From: an uncultured Prevotella sp. | GTDB lineage: Bacteria > Bacteroidota > Bacteroidia > Bacteroidales > Bacteroidaceae | DNA: 64,000 nucleotides | Direction: 5' to 3' | NCBI GenBank assembly: GCA_900315775.1 | Contig: ONAJ01000006.1 | Span: 1 to 64,000 of the forward strand | Shown: one piece after another, positions 16,751 through 25,014 of the stretch | How positions within the stretch are numbered: the first letter of the stretch is position 1 | How the letters are laid out: every line of letters starts with the position of its first letter | Notes under the pieces: generated by a model | Told to the model about the DNA's origin: nothing | The model's input: only the letters and a program-made list of their open reading frames with translations | Databases searched by the model: none | Translations under genes and position numbers: made by a program

Positions 16751-17572
16751 ATGGCAACAATCATAGCAGACAGCGGAAGTACAAAGACCCACTGGGCGGT
16801 AGTCGAGGAAGGTGGAAAAACCACAATGAAAGAGACTTTAGGCATCAATCCCATACACATGTCGGTGGATGAGATAAAAGATGTCATTCCCGAGCACCTC
16901 GCACCTCGCATCTCGCATCTCGCAATCCGATTTTTCGGTGCAGGTTGTGTGACACCATTCAGCGAGAAGGTGGAAAAGGCACTTAAAGACATATATCCCG
17001 ATGCCGACATTTTTGTGGGTAGCGATATGCTTGGAGCTGCTTGTGCCCTCTTCGGAAATGATGAAGGAATAGCATGTATTTTGGGTACCGGAAGCAACTC
17101 GTGTCTGTATGATGGGAAGGAGATCGTTAAGAACGTTCCTCCATTGGGCTATATACTTGGAGATGAGGGAAGTGGAGCTACTCTTGGAAAGTTTTTCTTT
17201 AACGCACTTTTCAAAGGATTTTTACCTAAAGAAATGCTCGAGGAATATCTCGAAAAAGAGCAATTGACATACGCCGAAATTATAGAACGAGTATATAGGA
17301 AACCACTTGCCAACAGATTCCTCGCTTCGACGTCACATTTCATTGCTTCTCATCTCGACAGTGAACCGCTGAGAGAGCTCGTAAAGGAAAACTTCCGCGG
17401 GTTCTTCCGTCGTAATGTTATGCAGTATAAACGTCCCGATTTAGAGGTGGGAATAGTAGGAAGCATAGCCCATGTATATCGTAAGGAACTGACGGAAGTA
17501 GCTCGTGAGGAGAACATAAAACTAAATAGGATTGTACAAAGTCCGATAGACTTATTAGTAGAAAGATTATGA
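16751..17572 (+). CDS. BadF/BadG-type sugar kinase, N-acetylglucosamine-kinase-like
   Basis: 273 residues from ATG 16751. The actin-like ATPase N-terminus ADSGSTKTHW (6-15) is the phosphate-1 motif; FGAGC (62-66), GTGSNSC and GDEGSGATLG follow. These are marks of the BadF/BadG/BcrA/BcrD group that includes N-acetylglucosamine kinases, so it probably phosphorylates an amino sugar. Residues about 48-60 (PEHLAPRISHLAI) are encoded by CTCGCA/CTCGCATCT repeats that also occur in intergenic DNA here, apparently an in-frame insertion before a conserved strand. The end overlaps the next gene by four bases. Confidence 0.8.
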   Translation: MATIIADSGSTKTHWAVVEEGGKTTMKETLGINPIHMSVDEIKDVIPEHLAPRISHLAIRFFGAGCVTPFSEKVEKALKDIYPDADIFVGSDMLGAACALFGNDEGIACILGTGSNSCLYDGKEIVKNVPPLGYILGDEGSGATLGKFFFNALFKGFLPKEMLEEYLEKEQLTYAEIIERVYRKPLANRFLASTSHFIASHLDSEPLRELVKENFRGFFRRNVMQYKRPDLEVGIVGSIAHVYRKELTEVAREENIKLNRIVQSPIDLLVERL

Positions 17573-18675
17573 GATTCTGGTTTTTTGTATTCCTTCTGTT
17601 GCCGATATTAGTCAATGTGTACATACTTTGGCACGTTTACAGAATACTTCCCCTTGTAGCTTGGGCAAAGTGGACCGTTGTAGGAGTGATGGCTGTTGCC
17701 TTCTTGATGCTCTTCGTCGGCATCTTCGGCAGTCGGTGGAATATGCCTTTCGCACTGAATGTTGTTGTCTATGAGATAGGAACATCGTGGATAATGATTC
17801 TTCTGTACCTCTTTATGATATTCCTCGTCCTCGACTTAGGACGCTTGTGCCACATCGTTCCGGCATCGCTATTGCAGAACAGCACGAAGGGAGCATTGGG
17901 GATAACTCTCTTGGTAACAGCTATTTTTGTTTATGGGAATATACACTACAACCAGAAATACCGTCAGGCGCTACGACTTACGACGACAAAACAGCTGGAA
18001 CGTCCGCTGAAAGTCGTTATGATGAGTGATTTACACGCAGGCTATCACAATCGCAGAGCCGAGATAGCCCGTTGGGTAGATATGATAAATGCAGAGAACC
18101 CCGACCTGATTCTCGTTGCCGGAGATATCATTGACAATAGCACAAAACCACTTGACTATGAAGGTGCTGCTGATGAGTTCCGCAGACTGAAAGCACCTGT
18201 TGTGGCTTGTCTCGGAAATCATGAGTATCTGGCAGGAACACCCAACGCACAACACTTCTTCGATGAGGCTGGCATAACACTTCTCCGCGACAGTGTGATA
18301 GAGTGGGAGGGAATAAAAATAGTAGGACGCGATGACCGTTCTAATCCGCATCGTAAGTCAATAAAGGAACTTTTACATAATACTTCCACCTTCCACCCTC
18401 AACCTTCCACCTTCACAATACTCCTGGATCACCAACCGTATAACTTCGAGGAGGCAGAACAGGCAGGCATAGACTTCCAGCTCAGTGGACACACCCACAG
18501 AGGACAGGTGTGGCCCATATCGTGGATTACTGATGCCGTTTACGAGTGTTCCTTCGGCGAGTGGCAACGTGGCAACACCCGCTATTACGTGTCCAGCGGC
18601 TTAGGAATATGGGGCGGAAAGTTCCGCATAGGAACACGCTCTGAGTACATTGTGGCGGAGATAATTAAGGAATAA
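17569..18675 (+). CDS. Membrane-bound calcineurin-like phosphoesterase
   Basis: 368 residues. Four N-terminal membrane helices (about 3-22, 33-54, 70-90 and 108-124) precede a metallophosphoesterase domain with SDLHAGYH (D154, H156), GDIIDN (D186), GNHEY (N217, H218), H288 and SGHTHRGQ (H308, H310). The arrangement matches YaeI-like phosphodiesterases that act at the membrane surface; the substrate is unknown. Residues about 272-283 (TSTFHPQPSTF) come from CCTTCCACC-type DNA repeats in the coding sequence. Translationally coupled to the kinase gene by a four-base overlap. Confidence 0.85.
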   Translation: MRFWFFVFLLLPILVNVYILWHVYRILPLVAWAKWTVVGVMAVAFLMLFVGIFGSRWNMPFALNVVVYEIGTSWIMILLYLFMIFLVLDLGRLCHIVPASLLQNSTKGALGITLLVTAIFVYGNIHYNQKYRQALRLTTTKQLERPLKVVMMSDLHAGYHNRRAEIARWVDMINAENPDLILVAGDIIDNSTKPLDYEGAADEFRRLKAPVVACLGNHEYLAGTPNAQHFFDEAGITLLRDSVIEWEGIKIVGRDDRSNPHRKSIKELLHNTSTFHPQPSTFTILLDHQPYNFEEAEQAGIDFQLSGHTHRGQVWPISWITDAVYECSFGEWQRGNTRYYVSSGLGIWGGKFRIGTRSEYIVAEIIKE

Positions 18676-18697
18676 GCCGCAAATTCGTCAATTTTTC

Positions 18698-18729
18698 TTT
18701 GGTAGTTATCACATTATTAGCTATCTTTG
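18698..18729 (+). promoter_or_regulatory. Promoter of the glycine cleavage operon
   Basis: TTTG (18698-18701), 20 bases, TATCTTTG (18722-18729). Only about 26 bases separate the -7 box from the lplA start codon at 18756, so there is no room for a glycine riboswitch. Confidence 0.85.
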
Positions 18730-18755
18730 CAGGCAAAGATTTATAAGTCATTGCC

Positions 18756-19466
18756 ATGAAGCACATTGTTCTGCAAGATAACGCCCCGCGAAGGTTAAGT
18801 TTCTACTTAGCTATGGAGGAGTATGTGGCTCGCAGGATGCCCCACATAGAGGACGCATTCTTTATGTGGCAGGTAGAAGCTTCGGTAATCTTCGGACGTA
18901 ATCAGGTAATGGAAAACGAGGTAAATACAACCTACTGTCGGGAACACAATATACAGATGTATCGCAGGAAGAGTGGCGGCGGCTGCGTATATGCCGATAT
19001 GGGCAACGTGATGCTGTCGTTCATTACCTCTAACGACTCCGTAACCCTGACCTATAACCGTTATGTAAATATGGTGCTGTTGGTGCTCCACAAGATGGGT
19101 ATCGAGGCAAAGGCATCAGGACGCAACGACATCCTCATAGGCGACAGGAAGGTGTCGGGAAACGCCTTCTATCAGTTGACTGGACGCAGCATCGTTCACG
19201 GCACCTTACTCTACGATACGAATATGGAGAATATGCTCTCAAGCATAACACCGTCACACGAAAAGCTGGCGAAACACGGAGTCAGCAGCGTAAGACAACG
19301 TATCACACTACTCAGCGAACACACCACGAAGACCCTCGAGGAAGTGAAAAAACTCTTTGCTACCACGTTGTGCCAGGAGGAGTATGTGCTCAGTAGTGAG
19401 GAAGTGGCTGGCATAGAACAGCTGGAACAACAATACCTGAAAGAAGAATTTATTCACAGATTATAA
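18756..19466 (+). CDS. lplA: Lipoate-protein ligase (short form)
   Basis: 236 residues, with only the catalytic BPL/LplA domain. It contains RRKSGGGCVYAD (lipoate loop) and SGRNDILIGDRKVSGNAF with the conserved lysine. The C-terminal accessory domain of long LplA proteins is missing. Such short forms may need a partner or act as lipoyltransferases. As first gene of the glycine cleavage operon it presumably lipoylates GcvH, encoded two genes on. gcvT begins three bases after its stop. Confidence 0.88.
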   Translation: MKHIVLQDNAPRRLSFYLAMEEYVARRMPHIEDAFFMWQVEASVIFGRNQVMENEVNTTYCREHNIQMYRRKSGGGCVYADMGNVMLSFITSNDSVTLTYNRYVNMVLLVLHKMGIEAKASGRNDILIGDRKVSGNAFYQLTGRSIVHGTLLYDTNMENMLSSITPSHEKLAKHGVSSVRQRITLLSEHTTKTLEEVKKLFATTLCQEEYVLSSEEVAGIEQLEQQYLKEEFIHRL

Positions 19467-19469
19467 GAT

Positions 19470-20540
19470 ATGAAAAGAACTTGCTTATACGACAAACATG
19501 TGGCTCTTGGAGCCCTTATGCAGCCCTTTGCGGGCTACGACATGCCTATTCAGTATTCTTCAATCATCGAGGAACACCAGGCGGTACGCCAGCATTGTGG
19601 CGTTTTCGACGTTTCACACATGGGAGAGGTGCTCGTTGAGGGTGCCGACGCAGAACGTTTCGTGAATCACATCTTCACAAACGACGTGCGCGGAATAGAA
19701 GCCGGAAAGGTGCTCTACGGCATGATGTGTTATCCCGACGGAGGAACCGTTGACGACCTCCTTGTATATAAGTTTGCTGATGAGGGCTTCTGGCTCGTCA
19801 TCAATGCGGCAAACATAGAGAAGGATGTAGCGTGGATACGCAAGAATGCTGAGGGCTTCGATGTACGCATTACCGACGAGAGCGATTACACAGCACAAAT
19901 TGCTGTTCAAGGTCCTGAGTCGGAGAGAATAATGGAGGAGGTGCTGGGCATTCCTTGCAGCGAACTTGTCTTCTATACCTTCAAACGTCTTGACGACCTT
20001 GTAGTAAGTAGAACAGGATATACTGGTGAGGACGGTTTCGAGATTTATGGCGAGACACCGTTTATCACCCACCTGTGGGACCTCCTCATGGAGGCTGGCG
20101 TGCAACCCTGTGGACTGGGCTGTCGCGACACTCTGCGCTTTGAAGTAGGTTTGCCACTTTATGGCGACGAACTGAGTGAACAGATATCTCCCGTAATGTC
20201 CGGACTCAGCATGTTCTGTAAACTCGACAAAACAGAGTTTATTGGCAAGGAGGCTCTTCTGAAACAGAAGACCGAGGGTACGGAGCGTCGTATCATCGGC
20301 ATAGAACTTGAAGACCGTGCTATCCCGCGTCACGGATATCCCGTTCTGGCAGAAGGAAAAGAAATTGGTGAGGTAACAACAGGTTACCATTCTATATCTA
20401 CAGATAAGTCGGTATGTATGGCTCTCATTGACAGCGCATACGCCAAAATAGGAACGTCTGTGGAGATTCAGATTCGCAAGAAGACCTTCCCAGGTGTTGT
20501 TGTGAAGAAACGTTTTTATGAAAAGAATTACAAGAAATAA
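19470..20540 (+). CDS. gcvT: Glycine cleavage T protein, aminomethyltransferase
   Basis: 356 residues, full family length. DVSHMGEV near residue 50 and RTGYTGEDGFEIY near 192 are the folate-binding GcvT signatures; the C-terminal barrel domain ends in TFPGVVVKKRFY. It transfers the methylene group from aminomethyl-GcvH to tetrahydrofolate and releases ammonia. Start ATG 19470 is three bases after lplA; gcvH follows 17 bases downstream. Confidence 0.95.
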   Translation: MKRTCLYDKHVALGALMQPFAGYDMPIQYSSIIEEHQAVRQHCGVFDVSHMGEVLVEGADAERFVNHIFTNDVRGIEAGKVLYGMMCYPDGGTVDDLLVYKFADEGFWLVINAANIEKDVAWIRKNAEGFDVRITDESDYTAQIAVQGPESERIMEEVLGIPCSELVFYTFKRLDDLVVSRTGYTGEDGFEIYGETPFITHLWDLLMEAGVQPCGLGCRDTLRFEVGLPLYGDELSEQISPVMSGLSMFCKLDKTEFIGKEALLKQKTEGTERRIIGIELEDRAIPRHGYPVLAEGKEIGEVTTGYHSISTDKSVCMALIDSAYAKIGTSVEIQIRKKTFPGVVVKKRFYEKNYKK

Positions 20541-20557
20541 ATAAAACAATTAGAATT

Positions 20558-20941
20558 ATGGCAAAAGTATTAGAAGGACTCTATTATTCAGAGAGTCATG
20601 AGTATGTTCGTGTAGAAGGTAACATCGGTTATGTAGGAATTACCGACTACGCACAGAATGCGTTAGGAAACATCGTTTATGTTGACATGCCTGAAGAGGA
20701 CGATGAGGTGTCTGCCGGCGAGGAGTTCGGAGCTGTAGAGAGCGTGAAGGCAGCAAGCGACCTTATCTCTCCTGTCAGCGGAACAGTAGTTGAGGTGAAC
20801 AGCGCACTCGACGATGAGCCAGAACTGCTTAACAAGAATCCGTATGAGAACTGGATTATAAAGGTGGAACTCTCCGACAACTCCGAACTGGAGAAACTGA
20901 TGGATGCAAAGGCATACACAGCGTGCTGTGATAATGCTTAA
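20558..20941 (+). CDS. gcvH: Glycine cleavage H protein, lipoyl carrier
   Basis: 127 residues, a single lipoyl domain. The lipoylation site is K64 in GAVESVKAASDL. It opens with the standard YSESHEYV motif, and YVDMPEEDDEV and LNKNPYENWI complete the family pattern. It shuttles the aminomethyl group between the P, T and L proteins. The gene lies within the gcv operon. The 52 bases to gcvPA hold AT-rich repeats. Confidence 0.96.
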   Translation: MAKVLEGLYYSESHEYVRVEGNIGYVGITDYAQNALGNIVYVDMPEEDDEVSAGEEFGAVESVKAASDLISPVSGTVVEVNSALDDEPELLNKNPYENWIIKVELSDNSELEKLMDAKAYTACCDNA

Positions 20942-20950
20942 TTTCAGGGC

Positions 20951-20993
20951 TTAAAAGTAATCATAATTCTCAATTATCAATTCTCAATTATCA
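20951..20993 (+). repeat. AT-rich tandem repeat in the gcvH-gcvPA gap
   Basis: Two and a half copies of a unit resembling TCTCAATTATCAA fill the gap and run up to the gcvPA start codon. Similar simple repeats lie at 27480-27503, 47922-47977, 49306-49338 and 52485-52536. Confidence 0.75.
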
Positions 20994-22322
20994 ATGTATA
21001 AGTATTTCCCTCATACCGCTGACGACCTGAAGGAGATGATGCGTGTCGCTGGGGTGTCATCACTCGATGACCTCTACAAGGATGTAGCACCATCAATACG
21101 TTTTCAGGGAGAATACGATATGCCCTCAGCAGTCAGCGAGATAGAACTGCGACAGCTCGTTGACGAGTTGGCACGCCATAACCAGCCGCTGACGGTATTT
21201 GCTGGTGCTGGCATCTATGACCACTATTCGCCTGCCGTAGTGCAGAGTATAATACAAAGGTCGGAATACCTTACGTCATACACTCCCTATCAGGCAGAGG
21301 TGTCACAGGGTACGCTGCATTACATCTTCGAATACCAGACAATGATGGCACGTCTTACAGGAATGGATGTCAGCAACGCCTCTATGTACGACGGCTCTAC
21401 GGCTACTGCTGAGGCTTGCATGATGGCTGTATCGGCAGCTAAGAAGTGCAATAAGGTACTCGTAAGCAGCACCCTCGACCCAAAGGTTATGAAGGTGGTG
21501 AAGAACTACGCACACTTCAATGGCTTCGAAGTTGTGGAGATAGCACAGCACGACGGAGTAACAGACCGCACCGATATTGAGAGCCGTCTCGCTGAAGGTG
21601 GTGTGGCTGGCGTCGTTGTCCAGACTCCAAACCGCTACGGCATCGTCGAGGACTACACGGGTTTCGCAGAGACCATCCACGAGAATAAGGCGCTGTTAGT
21701 CGTTAATAGCATCATTGCCGACCTCGCACTCCTCAAAACACCTGGAGAGTGGGGCGCCGACATCGCTGTCGGTGAGGCCCAGAGTCTCGGAATACCAATG
21801 TCGTTCGGCGGTCCAGGACTGGGTTATATGTGTTGCACGGAGAAACTCATCCGTAAGATGCCGGGACGTATCGTCGGAATGACTCACGACAATCGTGGAC
21901 AGCGTGCCTTCGTGCTTACGCTGCAGGCTCGCGAACAACATATCCGTCGTCAGAAGGCTACGTCGAACATCTGCTCTAACCAGAGTCTTATGGCACTCTA
22001 TGTCACCATATACCTGTCGCTGATGGGTAAACAGGGACTCCGCGAGGCAGCAGAGCTGTCGTATGCTGGTGCACACGAGCTTTACGACAAACTGTTGGCA
22101 ACAGGACATTTCAAACCTGCGTTTAACCAGCCTTTCTTCAACGAGTTCTGCGTAACGTTCGACGGCGATGTGGATATGCTGCAGAACAAGTGTCTCGAAC
22201 ACGGCATTATGGCAGGTGTTAAAATTAACGACAACACTCTGATGCTTGCCGTTACCGAGAAACGCACAGAGAACGAAATCAAACAGTTGATGGACATTAT
22301 CGAAAAGGAGGTACTGCAATGA
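20994..22322 (+). CDS. gcvPA: Glycine dehydrogenase (decarboxylating) subunit 1
   Basis: 442 residues, the N-terminal half of the split P protein. YKYFPHTADDLKEMM, FAGAGIYDHYSPAVV, YTPYQAEVSQGTLHYIFEYQ in short segments and SFGGPGLGYM are hallmark sequences. It pairs with GcvPB to form the PLP-dependent glycine decarboxylase. It overlaps gcvPB by four bases (ATGA), which balances synthesis of the two subunits. Confidence 0.96.
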   Translation: MYKYFPHTADDLKEMMRVAGVSSLDDLYKDVAPSIRFQGEYDMPSAVSEIELRQLVDELARHNQPLTVFAGAGIYDHYSPAVVQSIIQRSEYLTSYTPYQAEVSQGTLHYIFEYQTMMARLTGMDVSNASMYDGSTATAEACMMAVSAAKKCNKVLVSSTLDPKVMKVVKNYAHFNGFEVVEIAQHDGVTDRTDIESRLAEGGVAGVVVQTPNRYGIVEDYTGFAETIHENKALLVVNSIIADLALLKTPGEWGADIAVGEAQSLGIPMSFGGPGLGYMCCTEKLIRKMPGRIVGMTHDNRGQRAFVLTLQAREQHIRRQKATSNICSNQSLMALYVTIYLSLMGKQGLREAAELSYAGAHELYDKLLATGHFKPAFNQPFFNEFCVTFDGDVDMLQNKCLEHGIMAGVKINDNTLMLAVTEKRTENEIKQLMDIIEKEVLQ

Positions 22323-23716
22323 ACAACAGACTATACGGAAAACTGATATTCGAGTTGTCAAAGGAAGGACGACGTGGGTACTCGCTGCCAAAGAACAGCT
22401 ACAGCCATACGTCTAAAGAACTGCCTGCAGCATTGCTGCGCAACGAGCCAGCAGAACTTCCCGAGTGCGACGAGCTGACGGTGGTGCGTCACTACACCAA
22501 TCACAGCAATAACAACTTCGGAGTAAACAACGGATTCTATCCTCTGGGAAGCTGTACTATGAAGTACAACCCCATCATCAACGAAGAGGTGGCAGCTCAT
22601 CCTGCCTTCGTCGGTCTGCACCCCTTGCAACCTCAGTCCACCTGTCTCGGAGCCCTCGAGCTTCACAGCAGAGTGCGTAAGATGTTAAGTGCTCTTACCG
22701 GTATGAGCGACTTCACCCTGAGCCCTTGTGCTGGTGCTCACGGAGAGTTGACAGGACTGATGATAATACGTTCTTATCACGAGAGTAGGGGCGACAACAA
22801 ACGCACACGTGTCATCATTCCCGATTCGGCACACGGCACCAATCCCGCTTCTGCTGCGGTCTGCGGACTTGAGGTTGTCGAGGTAAAGAGTACTGCCGAC
22901 GGAATGGTCGATGTGGAGCACCTTCGTACTCTGCTCGACGACACCATAGCAGGAATGATGATGACAAATCCTAATACCTTAGGACTCTTCGAACGCAACA
23001 TCCCGGAAATAGCAGCCCTCGTCCACGAATGTGGCGGACTGATGTACTACGATGGTGCTAACCTGAATCCTATGCTTGGCGTCTGTCGTCCTGGTGATAT
23101 GGGCTTCGATGTTATGCACATCAATCTCCACAAGACCTTCTCGACACCTCACGGAGGTGGAGGTCCCGGCAGCGGTCCTGTAGGTGTTCGCAAAGGACTC
23201 GAACAGTTCCTCGAGACGGTAACCATAGGTCCGTTCTACGGCAACTATGGTGTCGTTATGCGTGCCTACGCTTACCTTATGTCGTTAGGCAAAGAGAATG
23301 TAAAGAACGTCGGTCCGTTGGCAACACTCAACGCCAACTACGTCAAGGAACGTCTGAAGGACCTCTACGAGTTGCCTATCGACAGGACCTGTATGCACGA
23401 GTTCGTCTTCGACGGTCTGAAGGATAAGTCAACAGGCGTCACCACAATGGATATCGCAAAGCGACTCCTTGACTACGGCTACCACGCTCCTACAATCTAT
23501 TTCCCGCTGCTCTTCCACGAGAGTATGATGATAGAACCTACGGAGAACGAGAGTCGTGAAACACTCGATGCCTTCATCGACGTGATGCGTACAATAGCCC
23601 AGGAGGCTCACGATAATCCTGAACTTGTAAAGGGTGCTCCACACAATACTCCTATAGGACGTGTTGACGACGTCGAGGCAGCAAAGCATCCTGTTGTAAT
23701 ATGGAGTGAAGAATGA
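22319..23716 (+). CDS. gcvPB: Glycine dehydrogenase (decarboxylating) subunit 2, PLP-binding
   Basis: 465 residues, the PLP-carrying half of the split P protein. The PLP lysine sits in INLHKTFSTPHGGGGPG. LGSCTMKYNP and DSAHGTNPASA are further signatures. It decarboxylates glycine and loads the aminomethyl group on GcvH. It overlaps lpd by four bases. Confidence 0.96.
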   Translation: MNNRLYGKLIFELSKEGRRGYSLPKNSYSHTSKELPAALLRNEPAELPECDELTVVRHYTNHSNNNFGVNNGFYPLGSCTMKYNPIINEEVAAHPAFVGLHPLQPQSTCLGALELHSRVRKMLSALTGMSDFTLSPCAGAHGELTGLMIIRSYHESRGDNKRTRVIIPDSAHGTNPASAAVCGLEVVEVKSTADGMVDVEHLRTLLDDTIAGMMMTNPNTLGLFERNIPEIAALVHECGGLMYYDGANLNPMLGVCRPGDMGFDVMHINLHKTFSTPHGGGGPGSGPVGVRKGLEQFLETVTIGPFYGNYGVVMRAYAYLMSLGKENVKNVGPLATLNANYVKERLKDLYELPIDRTCMHEFVFDGLKDKSTGVTTMDIAKRLLDYGYHAPTIYFPLLFHESMMIEPTENESRETLDAFIDVMRTIAQEAHDNPELVKGAPHNTPIGRVDDVEAAKHPVVIWSEE

Positions 23717-25014
23717 AAGAACTAACAATCATAGGTGCTGGTCCTGGTGGTTACCAGACGGCACTTTATGCAGCTAATCATGACGTCAAGGTTACTATCT
23801 ACGAAGAGAGTGACCTTGGCGGAACGTGTCTCAACAGCGGCTGTATTCCTACAAAGACTCTGTTACACGAAGCGTCGCAAGGTGCTACATCGCTTGATGA
23901 GGCTATGCAGCGAAAGGACGTGGTGGTAAGTCAATTACAGGCTGGCATCGAACAACTGCTTTCGCATCCTAACATCACCCTCGTTCGTGAACATGCCGAC
24001 CTTTCTGCGATTCTCGCTTCCCGCACCTCGGGTTCCGTAATAATCGCTACTGGTTCCACACCGAAGGTACTTCCCATAGAAGGTGCCGACGAGCCTTATG
24101 TCGTTACGTCAGAAAAGCTCCTCGGAAGCTCGTCCCTCGCATCTCGCATTCCCGAGCTACGCTCGCCTACCCGTAGCCTTTCTTCGTCCCTCGTAATTAT
24201 CGGTGCTGGCGTAATAGGTATGGAGATGGCGTGCATATACAGCGCTTTCGGCTACAAGGTAACCGTTGTGGAATATCTTGCGGAGTGTCTTCCCGTTCTC
24301 GATAGCGACATTGCGAAGCGTCTGCGTAAGACTCTCGAGAAACGAGGCATAGAGTTCTACATGCAGAGTAGTGTAGAGAAGATTGCCGACAACGTCGTCT
24401 TTTTCTCTCGCAAAGGAAAGCAGCAGCAGGTTCCTGCCGACCTCGTACTTATGGCTACAGGACGTGCTCCGCGTATCTCTGGCTTCGGCTTGGAGAATAC
24501 GGCGATAGAACATTCTCCACGAGGCATCGTCGTTGACGAGAATATGCAGACCTCTGTTCCTGGCGTTTATGCTATCGGCGACGTCAACGCTCGTTGTATG
24601 CTTGCTCATGCTGCTGAGTATCAGGGACGTAAGGCTGTGAATCACATGCTCGGCATAAAGGACACTATTCGTCTCGATATTATGCCTTCAGCGGTATTCA
24701 CCATCCCCGAGGCAGCCAGTGTAGGACTTTCCGAGGATCAGTGTAAAGAGCAGAATATAGCCCACAAAGTGCTTAAGAGTTTCTACCGCTCTAACGGCAA
24801 GGCTCTCGCTATGAATGCTACCGACGGAATGTTGAAACTTATGGTGTCAACAGACGACGACCGTCTGCTGGGCTGTCATGTATATGGTGCCCACGCTGCC
24901 GACATCGTTCAGGAAGTCAGCGTTCTCATGTGTTGCAACGCTACGTTGACACAGTTGCGTGATATGGTTCATATCCATCCTACGCTTTCGGAAGTTCTTT
25001 CCGCAGCATTATGA
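23713..25014 (+). CDS. lpd: Dihydrolipoamide dehydrogenase with an in-frame repeat-derived segment
   Basis: 433 residues. FAD motif IIGAGPGGYQTA (6-17), redox cysteines C39 and C44 in GGTCLNSGCIPTK, NAD motif VIIGAGVIGMEMA (161-173), AIGDVN for FAD, and the C-terminal HIHPTLSEV base. It reoxidises dihydrolipoyl-GcvH. Residues about 139-158 (SSSLASRIPELRSPTRSLSS) replace the short linker normally found before the NAD motif. The DNA at 24149-24183 is nearly the same as an intergenic repeat at 43438-43470. Overlaps gcvPB and comEC by four bases each. Confidence 0.95.
   Translation: MKELTIIGAGPGGYQTALYAANHDVKVTIYEESDLGGTCLNSGCIPTKTLLHEASQGATSLDEAMQRKDVVVSQLQAGIEQLLSHPNITLVREHADLSAILASRTSGSVIIATGSTPKVLPIEGADEPYVVTSEKLLGSSSLASRIPELRSPTRSLSSSLVIIGAGVIGMEMACIYSAFGYKVTVVEYLAECLPVLDSDIAKRLRKTLEKRGIEFYMQSSVEKIADNVVFFSRKGKQQQVPADLVLMATGRAPRISGFGLENTAIEHSPRGIVVDENMQTSVPGVYAIGDVNARCMLAHAAEYQGRKAVNHMLGIKDTIRLDIMPSAVFTIPEAASVGLSEDQCKEQNIAHKVLKSFYRSNGKALAMNATDGMLKLMVSTDDDRLLGCHVYGAHAADIVQEVSVLMCCNATLTQLRDMVHIHPTLSEVLSAAL
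24131..24195 (+). repeat. Intergenic-type repeat inserted in frame in lpd
   Basis: CTCGCATCTCGC, then a segment at 24149-24183 starting CCCGAGC and ending CCCGTAGCCTTTC that matches 43438-43470 with only the centre changed (TACG here, AAG there). It ends with TCGTCCCTCG, echoing the left end. The copy at 43438 is noncoding. Confidence 0.85.

Noticed and set aside
18662..18755. Glycine riboswitch before the gcv operon
   Set aside because: The promoter -7 box ends only about 26 bases before the lplA start; there is no room and no conserved riboswitch core.
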